A stretch of DNA of 45,958 nt from a virus, in IMG/VR virus record IMGVR_UViG_3300035699_000198, positions 1 to 45,958 of that record. One strand, 5' to 3'. Under the pieces are notes generated by a model. It saw nothing but the letters and a program-made list of their open reading frames with translations. It was not told the DNA's origin and did not search any database. This document shows, in pieces, positions 14,298 through 21,050 of this stretch. Within the stretch, counting starts at the first letter, position 1. Each line of letters starts with the position of its first letter. Both the position numbers and the translations under genes were made by a program.

Positions 14298-15283
14298 CAG
14301 ACGCTAACCGGTGCTTTAATGGCGGGTTGTGGGTGGTAGCGCTGTACCTCGAAGAAGTCCGCCATGACCTGATCCAGTGCCAGCGTGGGCTCATAAATCA
14401 ACGCAATATTGGGCTTTTGCGGCACGATTTCCCGCCTTAGCTGTTCTAGCGCCTGCTCGACATGGTTCGAGTACAGGTGCAGATCACCGAATGTATGAAT
14501 GAAGTGACGTGGCTCCATATTGACGTGGTACGCCAGCATCTTCAGTAGCAGCGCATAGCTTACCGCGTTAAAGGGCACACCCAGGAACCAATCCGCACTG
14601 CGCTGGTACAGTTGCAGGTCCAGGTAATATCGAGGCACATAGCATTCATCAAGAAAGGTGTCGCGCCCGGGCGACGGTGCCTTCGCTTCTTCGTGTACGT
14701 CCTCACCGAGCTTTTCAAGCGCCCAGTGCAAGCGCTCGCCGTGACTCATCTTCTGCGCGAAACACTGAAATAGCGTGTGACACGGTGGCAGCGCCTGATT
14801 ACCAGCTGCGGCGTTTTGCGATGGGGAAAGCGAAGAAACCGGTAAAACGTCAGGATTCCAGGCGCTGACAATCATGCGCCGGGATTCAGGATTGGTGCGC
14901 AGTTGATCAATCAGTCCGGCAATCTGATCAATCCCGATGCCGCCCCAGTTTTTCCATTGAGCGCCGTAAATCGGCCCCAACTCGCCGTCTTGCGCTGCAA
15001 ATTCATTCCAGATATTGACGCTCTTTTCCTTCAGCGTGTTGTTGTTGGTCTCACCGCGCAAAAACCACAGCAATTCCTCGATGATGCCGCGAGTGAACAC
15101 CTTCTTGGTGGTCAGCAGTGGAAAGTCGGTGCGCAGGTCACAGCGTAATTGCGCCCCAAAAAGACGTGCCGTGCCCGTACCGGTGCGGTCGCTTTCGACG
15201 CCGGTTGCCATCATCTGATCGACCAGCAGTTGCAGCTGATGCAGGTAACATTCTTCATAGGATGGTGGATTGAACCTTGCCAT
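14297..15283 (-). CDS. thyA: Thymidylate synthase (ThyA) with two insertions
   Basis: Makes dTMP from dUMP using methylene-tetrahydrofolate. Conserved elements are clear: DRTGTGT at 32-38, W-F-L-R-G near 73-77, ESRRMIVSAWNPD at 133-145, catalytic C168 in ALPPCHTLFQCF, YQRSADWFLGVPFN at 226-239 and HTFGDLHLYSNHVEQ. It is 328 aa, against about 264 for E. coli ThyA; extra length lies at ~148-163 (before the catalytic loop) and ~177-217 (between catalytic strand and the YQRS strand). Neither insert has intein motifs. First gene of the dNTP operon, with the dyad at 15313-15334 upstream. Confidence 0.97.
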   Translation of the reverse strand: MARFNPPSYEECYLHQLQLLVDQMMATGVESDRTGTGTARLFGAQLRCDLRTDFPLLTTKKVFTRGIIEELLWFLRGETNNNTLKEKSVNIWNEFAAQDGELGPIYGAQWKNWGGIGIDQIAGLIDQLRTNPESRRMIVSAWNPDVLPVSSLSPSQNAAAGNQALPPCHTLFQCFAQKMSHGERLHWALEKLGEDVHEEAKAPSPGRDTFLDECYVPRYYLDLQLYQRSADWFLGVPFNAVSYALLLKMLAYHVNMEPRHFIHTFGDLHLYSNHVEQALEQLRREIVPQKPNIALIYEPTLALDQVMADFFEVQRYHPQPAIKAPVSV

Positions 15284-15312
15284 TGTGCTTCCTTTTTCTG
15301 TTTGTGTTTATG

Positions 15313-15334
15313 TCTTACTGATTACTATGTATGA
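15313..15334 (-). promoter_or_regulatory. 22-bp dyad operator (site 8), one half degenerate
   Basis: Plus-strand half-sites TCTTACT and TGTATGA around spacer GATTACTA, 30 bp upstream of the thyA start. The second half matches the ideal AGTAAGA at 5 of 7 positions. Followed toward the gene by CACAAACAG. Confidence 0.5.
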
Positions 15335-15342
15335 CTTTAGCG

Positions 15343-15370
15343 CAGTGCGCAGAGCAGCACAAGCGCACTG
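15343..15370. terminator. Hairpin after the luxR-type gene
   Basis: Inverted repeat CAGTGCGC/GCGCACTG, 8-bp perfect arms with a 12-nt loop, starting 9 bp after the LuxR-type stop. No T-run follows on the minus strand, so termination is plausible but not proven. Confidence 0.4.
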
Positions 15371-15378
15371 TGTCGGTT

Positions 15379-16083
15379 TCAAATGATACTCATTGTCGCC
15401 AGATGATAGACAATCTCTATCGTTGATAGCCCTCCCAGGCGCTCCCCCAGGCGCTTGAGCGCCTTCTTAATGGTATCGGGTTGGACACCCAGCTTATCGC
15501 CAACCTGAGCGTTCGTGAGACCCTGAGCTTTAAGCAGCAGCATACGCCGGGTGCGCTCGGTAAGCCCGGGTATATCGAAAGCATCACACAAATGATTAGC
15601 CCGTATAATCATATCGATAATTTTTGTGATCTGCACCATGTCGCTTTTGTTGTAATTAGCCACCCAATTATTTGTCACATTACTTTCAAAAGCGTAAGCC
15701 ATTGCTGCATTTTTAACGCCCTCGATGGGGATAATAACGCCATCAATAAGTCCCACTTCCTGACCAATCAATAAAAAGTAAACTTCTTCAGATAATATGG
15801 CATCATGAAAGAATACAGCCTCTCTATTGCGTAATGACCTGACCACAAAGCTGAAAGGTTCTTTGGCTTTTTTCAGATACTCCCGGGTCACTATCTCTGG
15901 ATAGTTCGTCAGCATCTTAGGCAGAACGCCTGCTTTCAATAATTCATAAGATTCAGGCAGTTGCACGTAGGCAAAGCGAACGCAGCCCATTTCCTGCGTG
16001 ATCGCATTTAAGCCGCGCATTAGCTCTGCTTTGTTTTTAGGCAATGTAATTGATTGATAATTATTTAAGTCGATTTCATGCAT
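15379..16083 (-). CDS. LuxR-type transcriptional regulator
   Basis: A 234-aa regulator with the quorum-sensing LuxR layout: an N-terminal ligand-binding-like domain (~10-160) and a C-terminal LuxR/FixJ helix-turn-helix (~174-230; LTERTRRMLLLKAQGLTNAQVGDKLGVQPDTI region). In the sensor domain the region equivalent to the acyl-homoserine-lactone pocket reads YPEIVTREYLKKAKEPF, where the usual Trp and the Asp-Pro pair are replaced (E75-P76), so AHL binding is uncertain; GVIIPIEG resembles the conserved GxSxPxxG strand. No synthase gene is seen nearby, so it is a solo. ATG at 16083 has GGTGGG about 8 nt upstream; the GTG at 16095 is less likely. Flanked by hairpins on both sides, so independently transcribed. 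Confidence 0.8.
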   Translation of the reverse strand: MHEIDLNNYQSITLPKNKAELMRGLNAITQEMGCVRFAYVQLPESYELLKAGVLPKMLTNYPEIVTREYLKKAKEPFSFVVRSLRNREAVFFHDAILSEEVYFLLIGQEVGLIDGVIIPIEGVKNAAMAYAFESNVTNNWVANYNKSDMVQITKIIDMIIRANHLCDAFDIPGLTERTRRMLLLKAQGLTNAQVGDKLGVQPDTIKKALKRLGERLGGLSTIEIVYHLATMSII

Positions 16084-16136
16084 TTTAAAACCCACCTGAT
16101 AATAAGCGGTAATGCATGAAAGTTTGAAGATAAGTT

Positions 16137-16164
16137 ATAGCGCTTGCAAGTGCGCAAGCGCTAT
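16137..16164. terminator. Perfect 11-bp hairpin between nrdA and the luxR-type gene
   Basis: Arms ATAGCGCTTGC and GCAAGCGCTAT are perfect inverted repeats with a 6-nt loop, 9 bp after the nrdA stop. It lacks a U-tract, so it may be a weak terminator, an RNA-stability element or an operator for the luxR-type gene. Confidence 0.5.
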
Positions 16165-16172
16165 TGCCTTAC

Positions 16173-18278
16173 TTAAGCGTGACAAGCCGTGCATTCACCG
16201 CTAGATGCTCGCACATTACTCATCGATCGCAGGTAATAAAGCCCCTTGATTACCGGACTCTTTAGCGCCTGCTGGTGAATCCGGGCAATGTATTCCTCGC
16301 TTTCCTCGGCTGAGAAAAACAGATTCAATGATTGACCCTGACAAATGTGCTTCTGACGCGCCTCTGCCAGACGGATCAAATCCGCTTGATTGATTTCATG
16401 CGCCGTCAGGTAGATCAGCTTTTCATACGCTGTGAGCCAGTCTTCACCCTGAACGCTACCCACGTTATTCACCATGCGCCGGATCGTCTCGTCATTATAG
16501 ACGCCCTCGCGCTTCATGATTTCCACAAGCTGCGGATTCACCCGCTTAATTTCGCCCACCGCAGAATTCTGATTGTAGGCGTTGGCAACGATGGGCTCGA
16601 TGCCCTGACTATTGCCACCACAAATGACAGACGTGCTCATCGTCGGAGCGAGGGCAGTTCGATGGGTATTGCGTACGCCATAGCCTTTACACCACGCGGG
16701 CTCTCCCAGGTGGCCTGCCATCCACTTCGAGGCCCTGAGTGACTCATCATGCAAGTGCTTAAAGATCGTGTTGTTAAGCAGGTGCGCTTGAAAATCACCA
16801 AAGGGAATACCCTCTTGCTGCAGTAGCGAGTGAAAGCCCAACACACCCAAGCCCAGTGCCCTGCCCTTTTCGGTAAAGCGCACGGCGCGGTGCAGCGCCG
16901 GTATTTCGCGAGCTCGCTCGATGAACTCCTGCGCCACGCAATCCAGAAAAACCGTGGACCAGAATACCGCATTGGTGCCTTCCCACTCGTCCCACTTGGA
17001 CAGATTCATGGAGGACAACACGCATGTAAAGGAATGGTCTTGATCAGAGAACAGGGTGATTTCATCGCACTGACCGGTCAGGATGCCATTAAAGACGCCC
17101 AAGTGACGCTTGCGCTCGGTAAAGCAGTAGGTGTCGTCCCGGCGGCCCTCATCAACAATCGCCTTAATGGTCATCGTAACCACCGATTGATTGTCGGGCA
17201 GACTTTCAGGCTGAATAAGGCGATCGCCCGGTAGCAGGTCCATCGCCCGCCTTTTCACGGTGTCACCGTTGTCATCAATAATGTAGAACTTGTGCCGGGG
17301 TGTGCAATCCAGCGAGTGACCGGTGTCGGTTTTGACCCTGATCAACGGCTGATTAGCGCCGGTCTTCTTGATTGTGACCGTGCTCCACTCAGAGCCATTC
17401 CAAACCTTGACTCTTTTGTTGTTCAAGTCGGCAATCGGCATGGAGCCGTGGTTGGTCAAGATCGTGGTTTCTGGAGCCACGCACAAATTGGACGATTTTA
17501 CTGTCAAGCCCAAATCTTTGTACATTGAAGGCGACAGACGATTGATCGTGTCCAGCTTGCACAGGTAGCCCTTGCCCGTCACCGCGCGAATCTTGAGCAC
17601 CCGGTGCCAGCGTTTGTGCGCTTCTTCATCGCCCGCATCCAAACGCTTTATAAAGCTGTTGTGAATGTTCCAACCCAGGTTGAGATCATCCGGGTTGTTG
17701 AACAGGTAATCCGCCACTTCCCAGAAGTCACCATGCTCGATGTTAAGATAACCGGCCCAGGCACCGCGACGATTGTTACCCTGACTAACGTCACGGCTAA
17801 GCTGCACATAATCCTTTAGCACCGGTAGCACGCCGCTGGCCGTACCGCCGGTAGAGATTGGCGCACCGCGAGGGCGAATCTTTGATAGGTCTGCCGAGGT
17901 GCCAAAGCCGTGCTTGGTGAGTGCCGCGGTTTCTGCCTGTGTGGTGTAGAAATCGGTCACGTCGTCCTGAATTTCAGCCCCGCTGCAACTCACCGGCATG
18001 CCGCGATTGGTGCCCATGTTCACCAGTACCGGCGTTGCCGGCGATAGCCAGCCTTTCCACATAATGTCGAAAAAGCGCTCTGCCCATAGAGCGCGATAGG
18101 GCAGGTGCTGTGCGGCTGTCACCGCCACGCGCTCGTACATGCGCTTGACCGTTTCCCCGGGTAGCAGGTACTTGCCCTTGACCATCTGCCAGCCGCCTGT
18201 GGTGTACCAGTCCGGTATGGTGCCTTCAGCCTGCCCGTCTTTGCGCTCCTGACTCAACTTCTCGTACATTTCACTCAC
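16173..18278 (-). CDS. nrdA: Ribonucleotide reductase large subunit, intein-containing
   Basis: Class I NrdA, which reduces ribonucleotides to deoxyribonucleotides with NrdB. The 701-residue precursor carries a 138-aa mini-intein (residues 266-403). After removal the extein is 563 aa and reads SSNL-C404-DE, restoring the thiyl-radical loop (NLCxE); partner cysteines are C98 (PVSCSG) and C419 (SFTCVLSS). PTMSTSVICGGNSQGIEP is the phosphate-binding region, and C696-x-x-C699 is the C-terminal redox pair. There is no N-terminal ATP-cone, so dATP feedback control is probably absent. Start GTG at 18278 (GGGAGA 7 nt upstream) overlaps the nrdB stop by 8 bp. Confidence 0.96.
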   Translation of the reverse strand: MSEMYEKLSQERKDGQAEGTIPDWYTTGGWQMVKGKYLLPGETVKRMYERVAVTAAQHLPYRALWAERFFDIMWKGWLSPATPVLVNMGTNRGMPVSCSGAEIQDDVTDFYTTQAETAALTKHGFGTSADLSKIRPRGAPISTGGTASGVLPVLKDYVQLSRDVSQGNNRRGAWAGYLNIEHGDFWEVADYLFNNPDDLNLGWNIHNSFIKRLDAGDEEAHKRWHRVLKIRAVTGKGYLCKLDTINRLSPSMYKDLGLTVKSSNLCVAPETTILTNHGSMPIADLNNKRVKVWNGSEWSTVTIKKTGANQPLIRVKTDTGHSLDCTPRHKFYIIDDNGDTVKRRAMDLLPGDRLIQPESLPDNQSVVTMTIKAIVDEGRRDDTYCFTERKRHLGVFNGILTGQCDEITLFSDQDHSFTCVLSSMNLSKWDEWEGTNAVFWSTVFLDCVAQEFIERAREIPALHRAVRFTEKGRALGLGVLGFHSLLQQEGIPFGDFQAHLLNNTIFKHLHDESLRASKWMAGHLGEPAWCKGYGVRNTHRTALAPTMSTSVICGGNSQGIEPIVANAYNQNSAVGEIKRVNPQLVEIMKREGVYNDETIRRMVNNVGSVQGEDWLTAYEKLIYLTAHEINQADLIRLAEARQKHICQGQSLNLFFSAEESEEYIARIHQQALKSPVIKGLYYLRSMSNVRASSGECTACHA
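17070..17483 (-). other. Mini-intein coding segment in nrdA
   Basis: Encodes 138 residues with splicing blocks but no homing endonuclease. Block A begins with Cys1 (CVAPETTILTNHG), block B has TDTGHSLDCTPRHKF with its conserved Thr and His, and blocks F/G end DTYCFTE...HLGVFNGILTGQ followed by extein Cys. The last residue is Gln rather than Asn and the penultimate is Gly rather than His. Functional Gln-terminal inteins are known, including one in an iridovirus ribonucleotide reductase. The +1 nucleophile is the catalytic cysteine C404 of NrdA itself. Confidence 0.93.
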
Positions 18279-19278
18279 TTGCTATCTCCCATGTAAAACG
18301 GTTTTCCGCCCAGTCACGCATGTACTCCGAACCGGTGCCGGTAAAGAAGTCGTGAAACTGGACAGCATTAATCGAGTCGTAGAACCACTCAGCGACCGGG
18401 TTTTCTTTCACCGTAAACAGCGCCTCAATGCCGAGATTGCTCAGACAAATATTGAGGCGAGAGGCGACGAAGGTGCGCAGATCAATAGCCTTGATGCCTT
18501 CGATTTCACCCTTGGCAAAGATCAGATCGATGATGCGGCACTCATGCTGGTAGATGGCCACCGCCGCCGATTCAATATCCCCGTTGAGGTAATCCAAGTA
18601 ACCACCGGCGTCCTGGTACTCCTGACGCAGCGTGCGATACAGCCAGGCACCGGCCTCACAGTGCAGATTCTCGTCACGCACTGAAAAATTGATGCCACGC
18701 ACCACATTGACCAGCATGTTTTTACCCGCGGTCTGAAAGTGCTTGAGAAACGCAAAGCTGGAATACAGCACGGCGCCTTCCATCATGGAAAACACCGCCA
18801 GTGACTTCAGCAAGTCCTTGGAGGCCACGTACTGCTCCAAAAAGTCCATCCGATCGGCGAGCGCCGAGTCATCCTGCCACGAGTTGTAGAACTCCGGTGT
18901 GTTGATCATCATGGCTTCGTTGATCTGGTTGTAGAACGGGGCATGGACGTTCAACTCGAAAAACGAAAAGCAGTTGGCCATGCGTTGTACATCGGCCGGA
19001 TGCTTGAAATTCTTGAACACCTTTTGTGTCCAGTATTCCGCGCCAATTTCTACTTCGTACTGCGTAAACAGCTTGAGCACGGTCAGCACGGCATGATTCT
19101 CAGCGTCGGTCATGTTGACGCGCAAATCCTGAATGTCCTTTTCGACTTGAATCTCGGTATCGAGCCAGAAAATTTCATTTTGCGCTTTGGCGTAAGCCAG
19201 TGCAGTGGGGTATTCGACGGTGTATTCGGTCTTGCGTTGAAGCAGCCGAGGGAGTTCGCGCACAGATGATTCGGGCAC
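18271..19278 (-). CDS. nrdB: Ribonucleotide reductase small subunit
   Basis: Class I NrdB, which carries the metal-tyrosyl cofactor for NrdA. Visible ligand positions in the 335-aa product are E81 (IGAEYWTQ), E108 and H112 (FFELNVHAPFY), E167 (SMMEGAVLYSSF), E203 and H206 (RDENLHCEAG), with the radical tyrosine at Y116, four residues after the His. Note the spacing ELNVH (E-x3-H) rather than the usual E-x2-H. The GTG at 19278 has GAGGA 7 nt upstream; the longer TTG frame at 19317 has no Shine-Dalgarno. Forms the operon nrdB-nrdA. Confidence 0.95.
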   Translation of the reverse strand: MPESSVRELPRLLQRKTEYTVEYPTALAYAKAQNEIFWLDTEIQVEKDIQDLRVNMTDAENHAVLTVLKLFTQYEVEIGAEYWTQKVFKNFKHPADVQRMANCFSFFELNVHAPFYNQINEAMMINTPEFYNSWQDDSALADRMDFLEQYVASKDLLKSLAVFSMMEGAVLYSSFAFLKHFQTAGKNMLVNVVRGINFSVRDENLHCEAGAWLYRTLRQEYQDAGGYLDYLNGDIESAAVAIYQHECRIIDLIFAKGEIEGIKAIDLRTFVASRLNICLSNLGIEALFTVKENPVAEWFYDSINAVQFHDFFTGTGSEYMRDWAENRFTWEIASE

Positions 19279-19332
19279 GGAAAAGTCCTCTATCTGGTGT
19301 CTTGGGGGAACGTTCAATACTATATATCGAAA

Positions 19333-19356
19333 AGCATACTGACAAGTAAGTATGCT
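19333..19356 (-). promoter_or_regulatory. 22-24 bp dyad operator TACT-N8-AGTA (site 9)
   Basis: Perfect 8-bp arms AGCATACT and AGTATGCT around spacer GACAAGTA, between the RuvC-like gene and nrdB, 55 bp upstream of the nrdB GTG. A strong member of the family; it would control nrdB-nrdA. Confidence 0.7.
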
Positions 19357-19374
19357 GTTTACCGCGCAAAAAGG

Positions 19375-19941
19375 TTACGCGCTATCGCGATTCATGTAGC
19401 GCAAAATTTCCAGAGCACTGCGAAACTGATCATTCTTGATGCCGGAGTGGATCGTCAGTATCGCGTCCGCCATGTGCTCGGCGTTGGCTTGCACCTGCCC
19501 TTGTCGCATCGGCCAGCCAGCTTTTGGGTGCGCTTTAGACGCCCACTCAATAGACTCGCGCTTGGTGGCGCTCTTTTTACCCAGTGTCCCCAGTTTGACT
19601 TCCTGCTCGGTCAGCTGCACCAGTGGCACCTTCATATTGCCCAGTACGCCCAGGCACATGGCGTAGCTTTTCATGCCGGATGCTGATTGACTGCCATGCG
19701 GAATTTCAACAAAGGCGATCTGTACGCCTTGGCTGGCTTCTTCTAACGCATCGCATAAGGCGCGTGAGCGCTCCAGGTCATCCGAGCTGACTCGGATTTG
19801 CTTGCGGGCTTTGGTCTTTTCGGTATGCACGGTCCAGATTTTATCGACGGTGACGTTCATCGTCTTGACATTAAGGGTGGCTCTGGTAAAGCCCCAGTGA
19901 CTCATCGACGGGTCCATACCCAGTACGGTGATCTGATCCAT
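19375..19941 (-). CDS. RuvC-like Holliday junction resolvase
   Basis: A 188-aa RNase H-fold nuclease resembling RuvC. Catalytic acidic residues: D10 in VLGMDPSMSHWGF, E79 in IAFVEIPHGSQSA, and E155/D159 in NAEHMADAILTI with H156. RuvC-type enzymes cut four-way junctions; phage versions resolve recombination and replication intermediates before packaging. Start ATG at 19941 lies directly after the upstream stop. It is the last gene of the recombination operon starting at 24230. Confidence 0.82.
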   Translation of the reverse strand: MDQITVLGMDPSMSHWGFTRATLNVKTMNVTVDKIWTVHTEKTKARKQIRVSSDDLERSRALCDALEEASQGVQIAFVEIPHGSQSASGMKSYAMCLGVLGNMKVPLVQLTEQEVKLGTLGKKSATKRESIEWASKAHPKAGWPMRQGQVQANAEHMADAILTIHSGIKNDQFRSALEILRYMNRDSA

Positions 19942-20655
19942 TCAAAATACTCCAAAGTCGGAAAGTTCAGCGACGGCTTGTTCGCTGTATAGCGTTTCTT
20001 TTTGGCTTCGACCTGGCACAATAACGACGGCGCTTATTAGCTTCTCAGCCTCCATGATGCCGAAGGCATCGAAAATCTCAATCATCGGTATTTCAACAAG
20101 ATCGACCAGTCGGGCATTTTTAAGCCCACAGCGGTCTTCCAGGGCAAACTGCAGTATGACGCCCTTCTTCTTGCCGTCATAAGCGCTTCTGAGCTTTAAG
20201 CGACCGGGCGACAGTGTGCTCTTTCTAAAGCGACCGTCCTTCATCCTGGTGGTGGCCATGCCACCGTTGTGTTGAATAATCAGGGCTTCCGGGTCGGCCT
20301 GTGTTATGTCGATCTGACTGGCCTTGGTGATCCAATCAACTATTGATAGGGGTTGCTCCACTGTCAGTGTACCTTTGTTAGAAATGGTCATTCCTAGTGT
20401 TGATGCGACTTCATCATCCACGATGATTTCACTCGCACCCAAGCCTCTGATTTTAGAGTCTGCAATTGCAGAATCGCTGTCAGGGCTGCATGAGTATTCA
20501 ACATTAAAAAGCTGACGCGCGCTTACCCCGGCGGGCTCCGCGTCGTAGATTGAGTAAGACTTCCAGTCGAACGCACGGAAGGCTGAATTTGCGGCGGCAG
20601 AGATACCCGGCCTTCGCCCTTTTATTATTGCCGTTTTATGGTGATCATCTGGCAT
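19942..20655 (-). CDS. Hypothetical protein, 237 aa
   Basis: Not recognised. Mixed alpha/beta protein containing LGASEIIVDDEVASTLGM, IIQHNGGMATTRMKDGRF and a C-terminal VVIVPGRSQKETL, without a clear catalytic signature. ATG at 20655 has GAGG 6-7 nt upstream; an in-frame TTG at 20667 is less likely. Located between the SbcC/128-aa pair and the RuvC-like gene, so it may act in recombination or replication. Confidence 0.6.
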   Translation of the reverse strand: MPDDHHKTAIIKGRRPGISAAANSAFRAFDWKSYSIYDAEPAGVSARQLFNVEYSCSPDSDSAIADSKIRGLGASEIIVDDEVASTLGMTISNKGTLTVEQPLSIVDWITKASQIDITQADPEALIIQHNGGMATTRMKDGRFRKSTLSPGRLKLRSAYDGKKKGVILQFALEDRCGLKNARLVDLVEIPMIEIFDAFGIMEAEKLISAVVIVPGRSQKETLYSEQAVAELSDFGVF

Positions 20656-20663
20656 AACAAACC

Positions 20664-21050
20664 TCAAAAAGTGCCAAAAGTCGAGTCATCACTGCCGTCG
20701 TCTAATTGTGCCCGATTCCACTGCTTGATGGCATAAAGAAACACGCTATTGAGAAGATCACCAATGTCCGGCTCGAATATCAGCGGCATGCTCTTATCAC
20801 TGACCTGCATAAACAGATTTTCCTGCGGCTCAAAAAACGTGAAGTAAAAACGCTCGGAGTCGAGCGATTTCCTCTTGAACTTCAACAGTCGAAATGTCAC
20901 GCCTTTTTCAAACTGAACGAGTTTGTCCTTGTCGCCCGGTGTTTTGGCGTAGCGCGAAAACGTATGCGCCGCTTCCAGTTCGACGCGCTCCTTTTTCAGA
21001 TATTGATTGACGATTCTTTCTTCGACGAAACTAACCTCGCGCCAATTCAT
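20664..21050 (-). CDS. Hypothetical protein, 128 aa
   Basis: Soluble protein of unknown function, with a charged helical N-terminus and a beta-rich middle (FEKGVTFRLLKFKRKS, RFYFTFFEPQ). The ATG at 21050 overlaps the sbcC stop (ATGA), so translation is coupled; the longer frame to 21119 lies inside sbcC. Its position suggests an accessory to the SbcCD nuclease or next steps, but nothing in the sequence proves it. Confidence 0.6.
   Translation of the reverse strand: MNWREVSFVEERIVNQYLKKERVELEAAHTFSRYAKTPGDKDKLVQFEKGVTFRLLKFKRKSLDSERFYFTFFEPQENLFMQVSDKSMPLIFEPDIGDLLNSVFLYAIKQWNRAQLDDGSDDSTFGTF

Noticed and set aside
14740-14845. Intein or intron in thyA
   Set aside because: The extra sequence is in frame but has no Cys/Ser block A, no TxxH block B and no Asn/Gln end, and no intron-like RNA structure was recognised. 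It reads as ordinary loop insertions.
16137-16164. Standard rho-independent terminator
   Set aside because: The hairpin is perfect but is followed by AACTTATC on the minus strand rather than a T-run, so I list it only as a possible terminator or operator.
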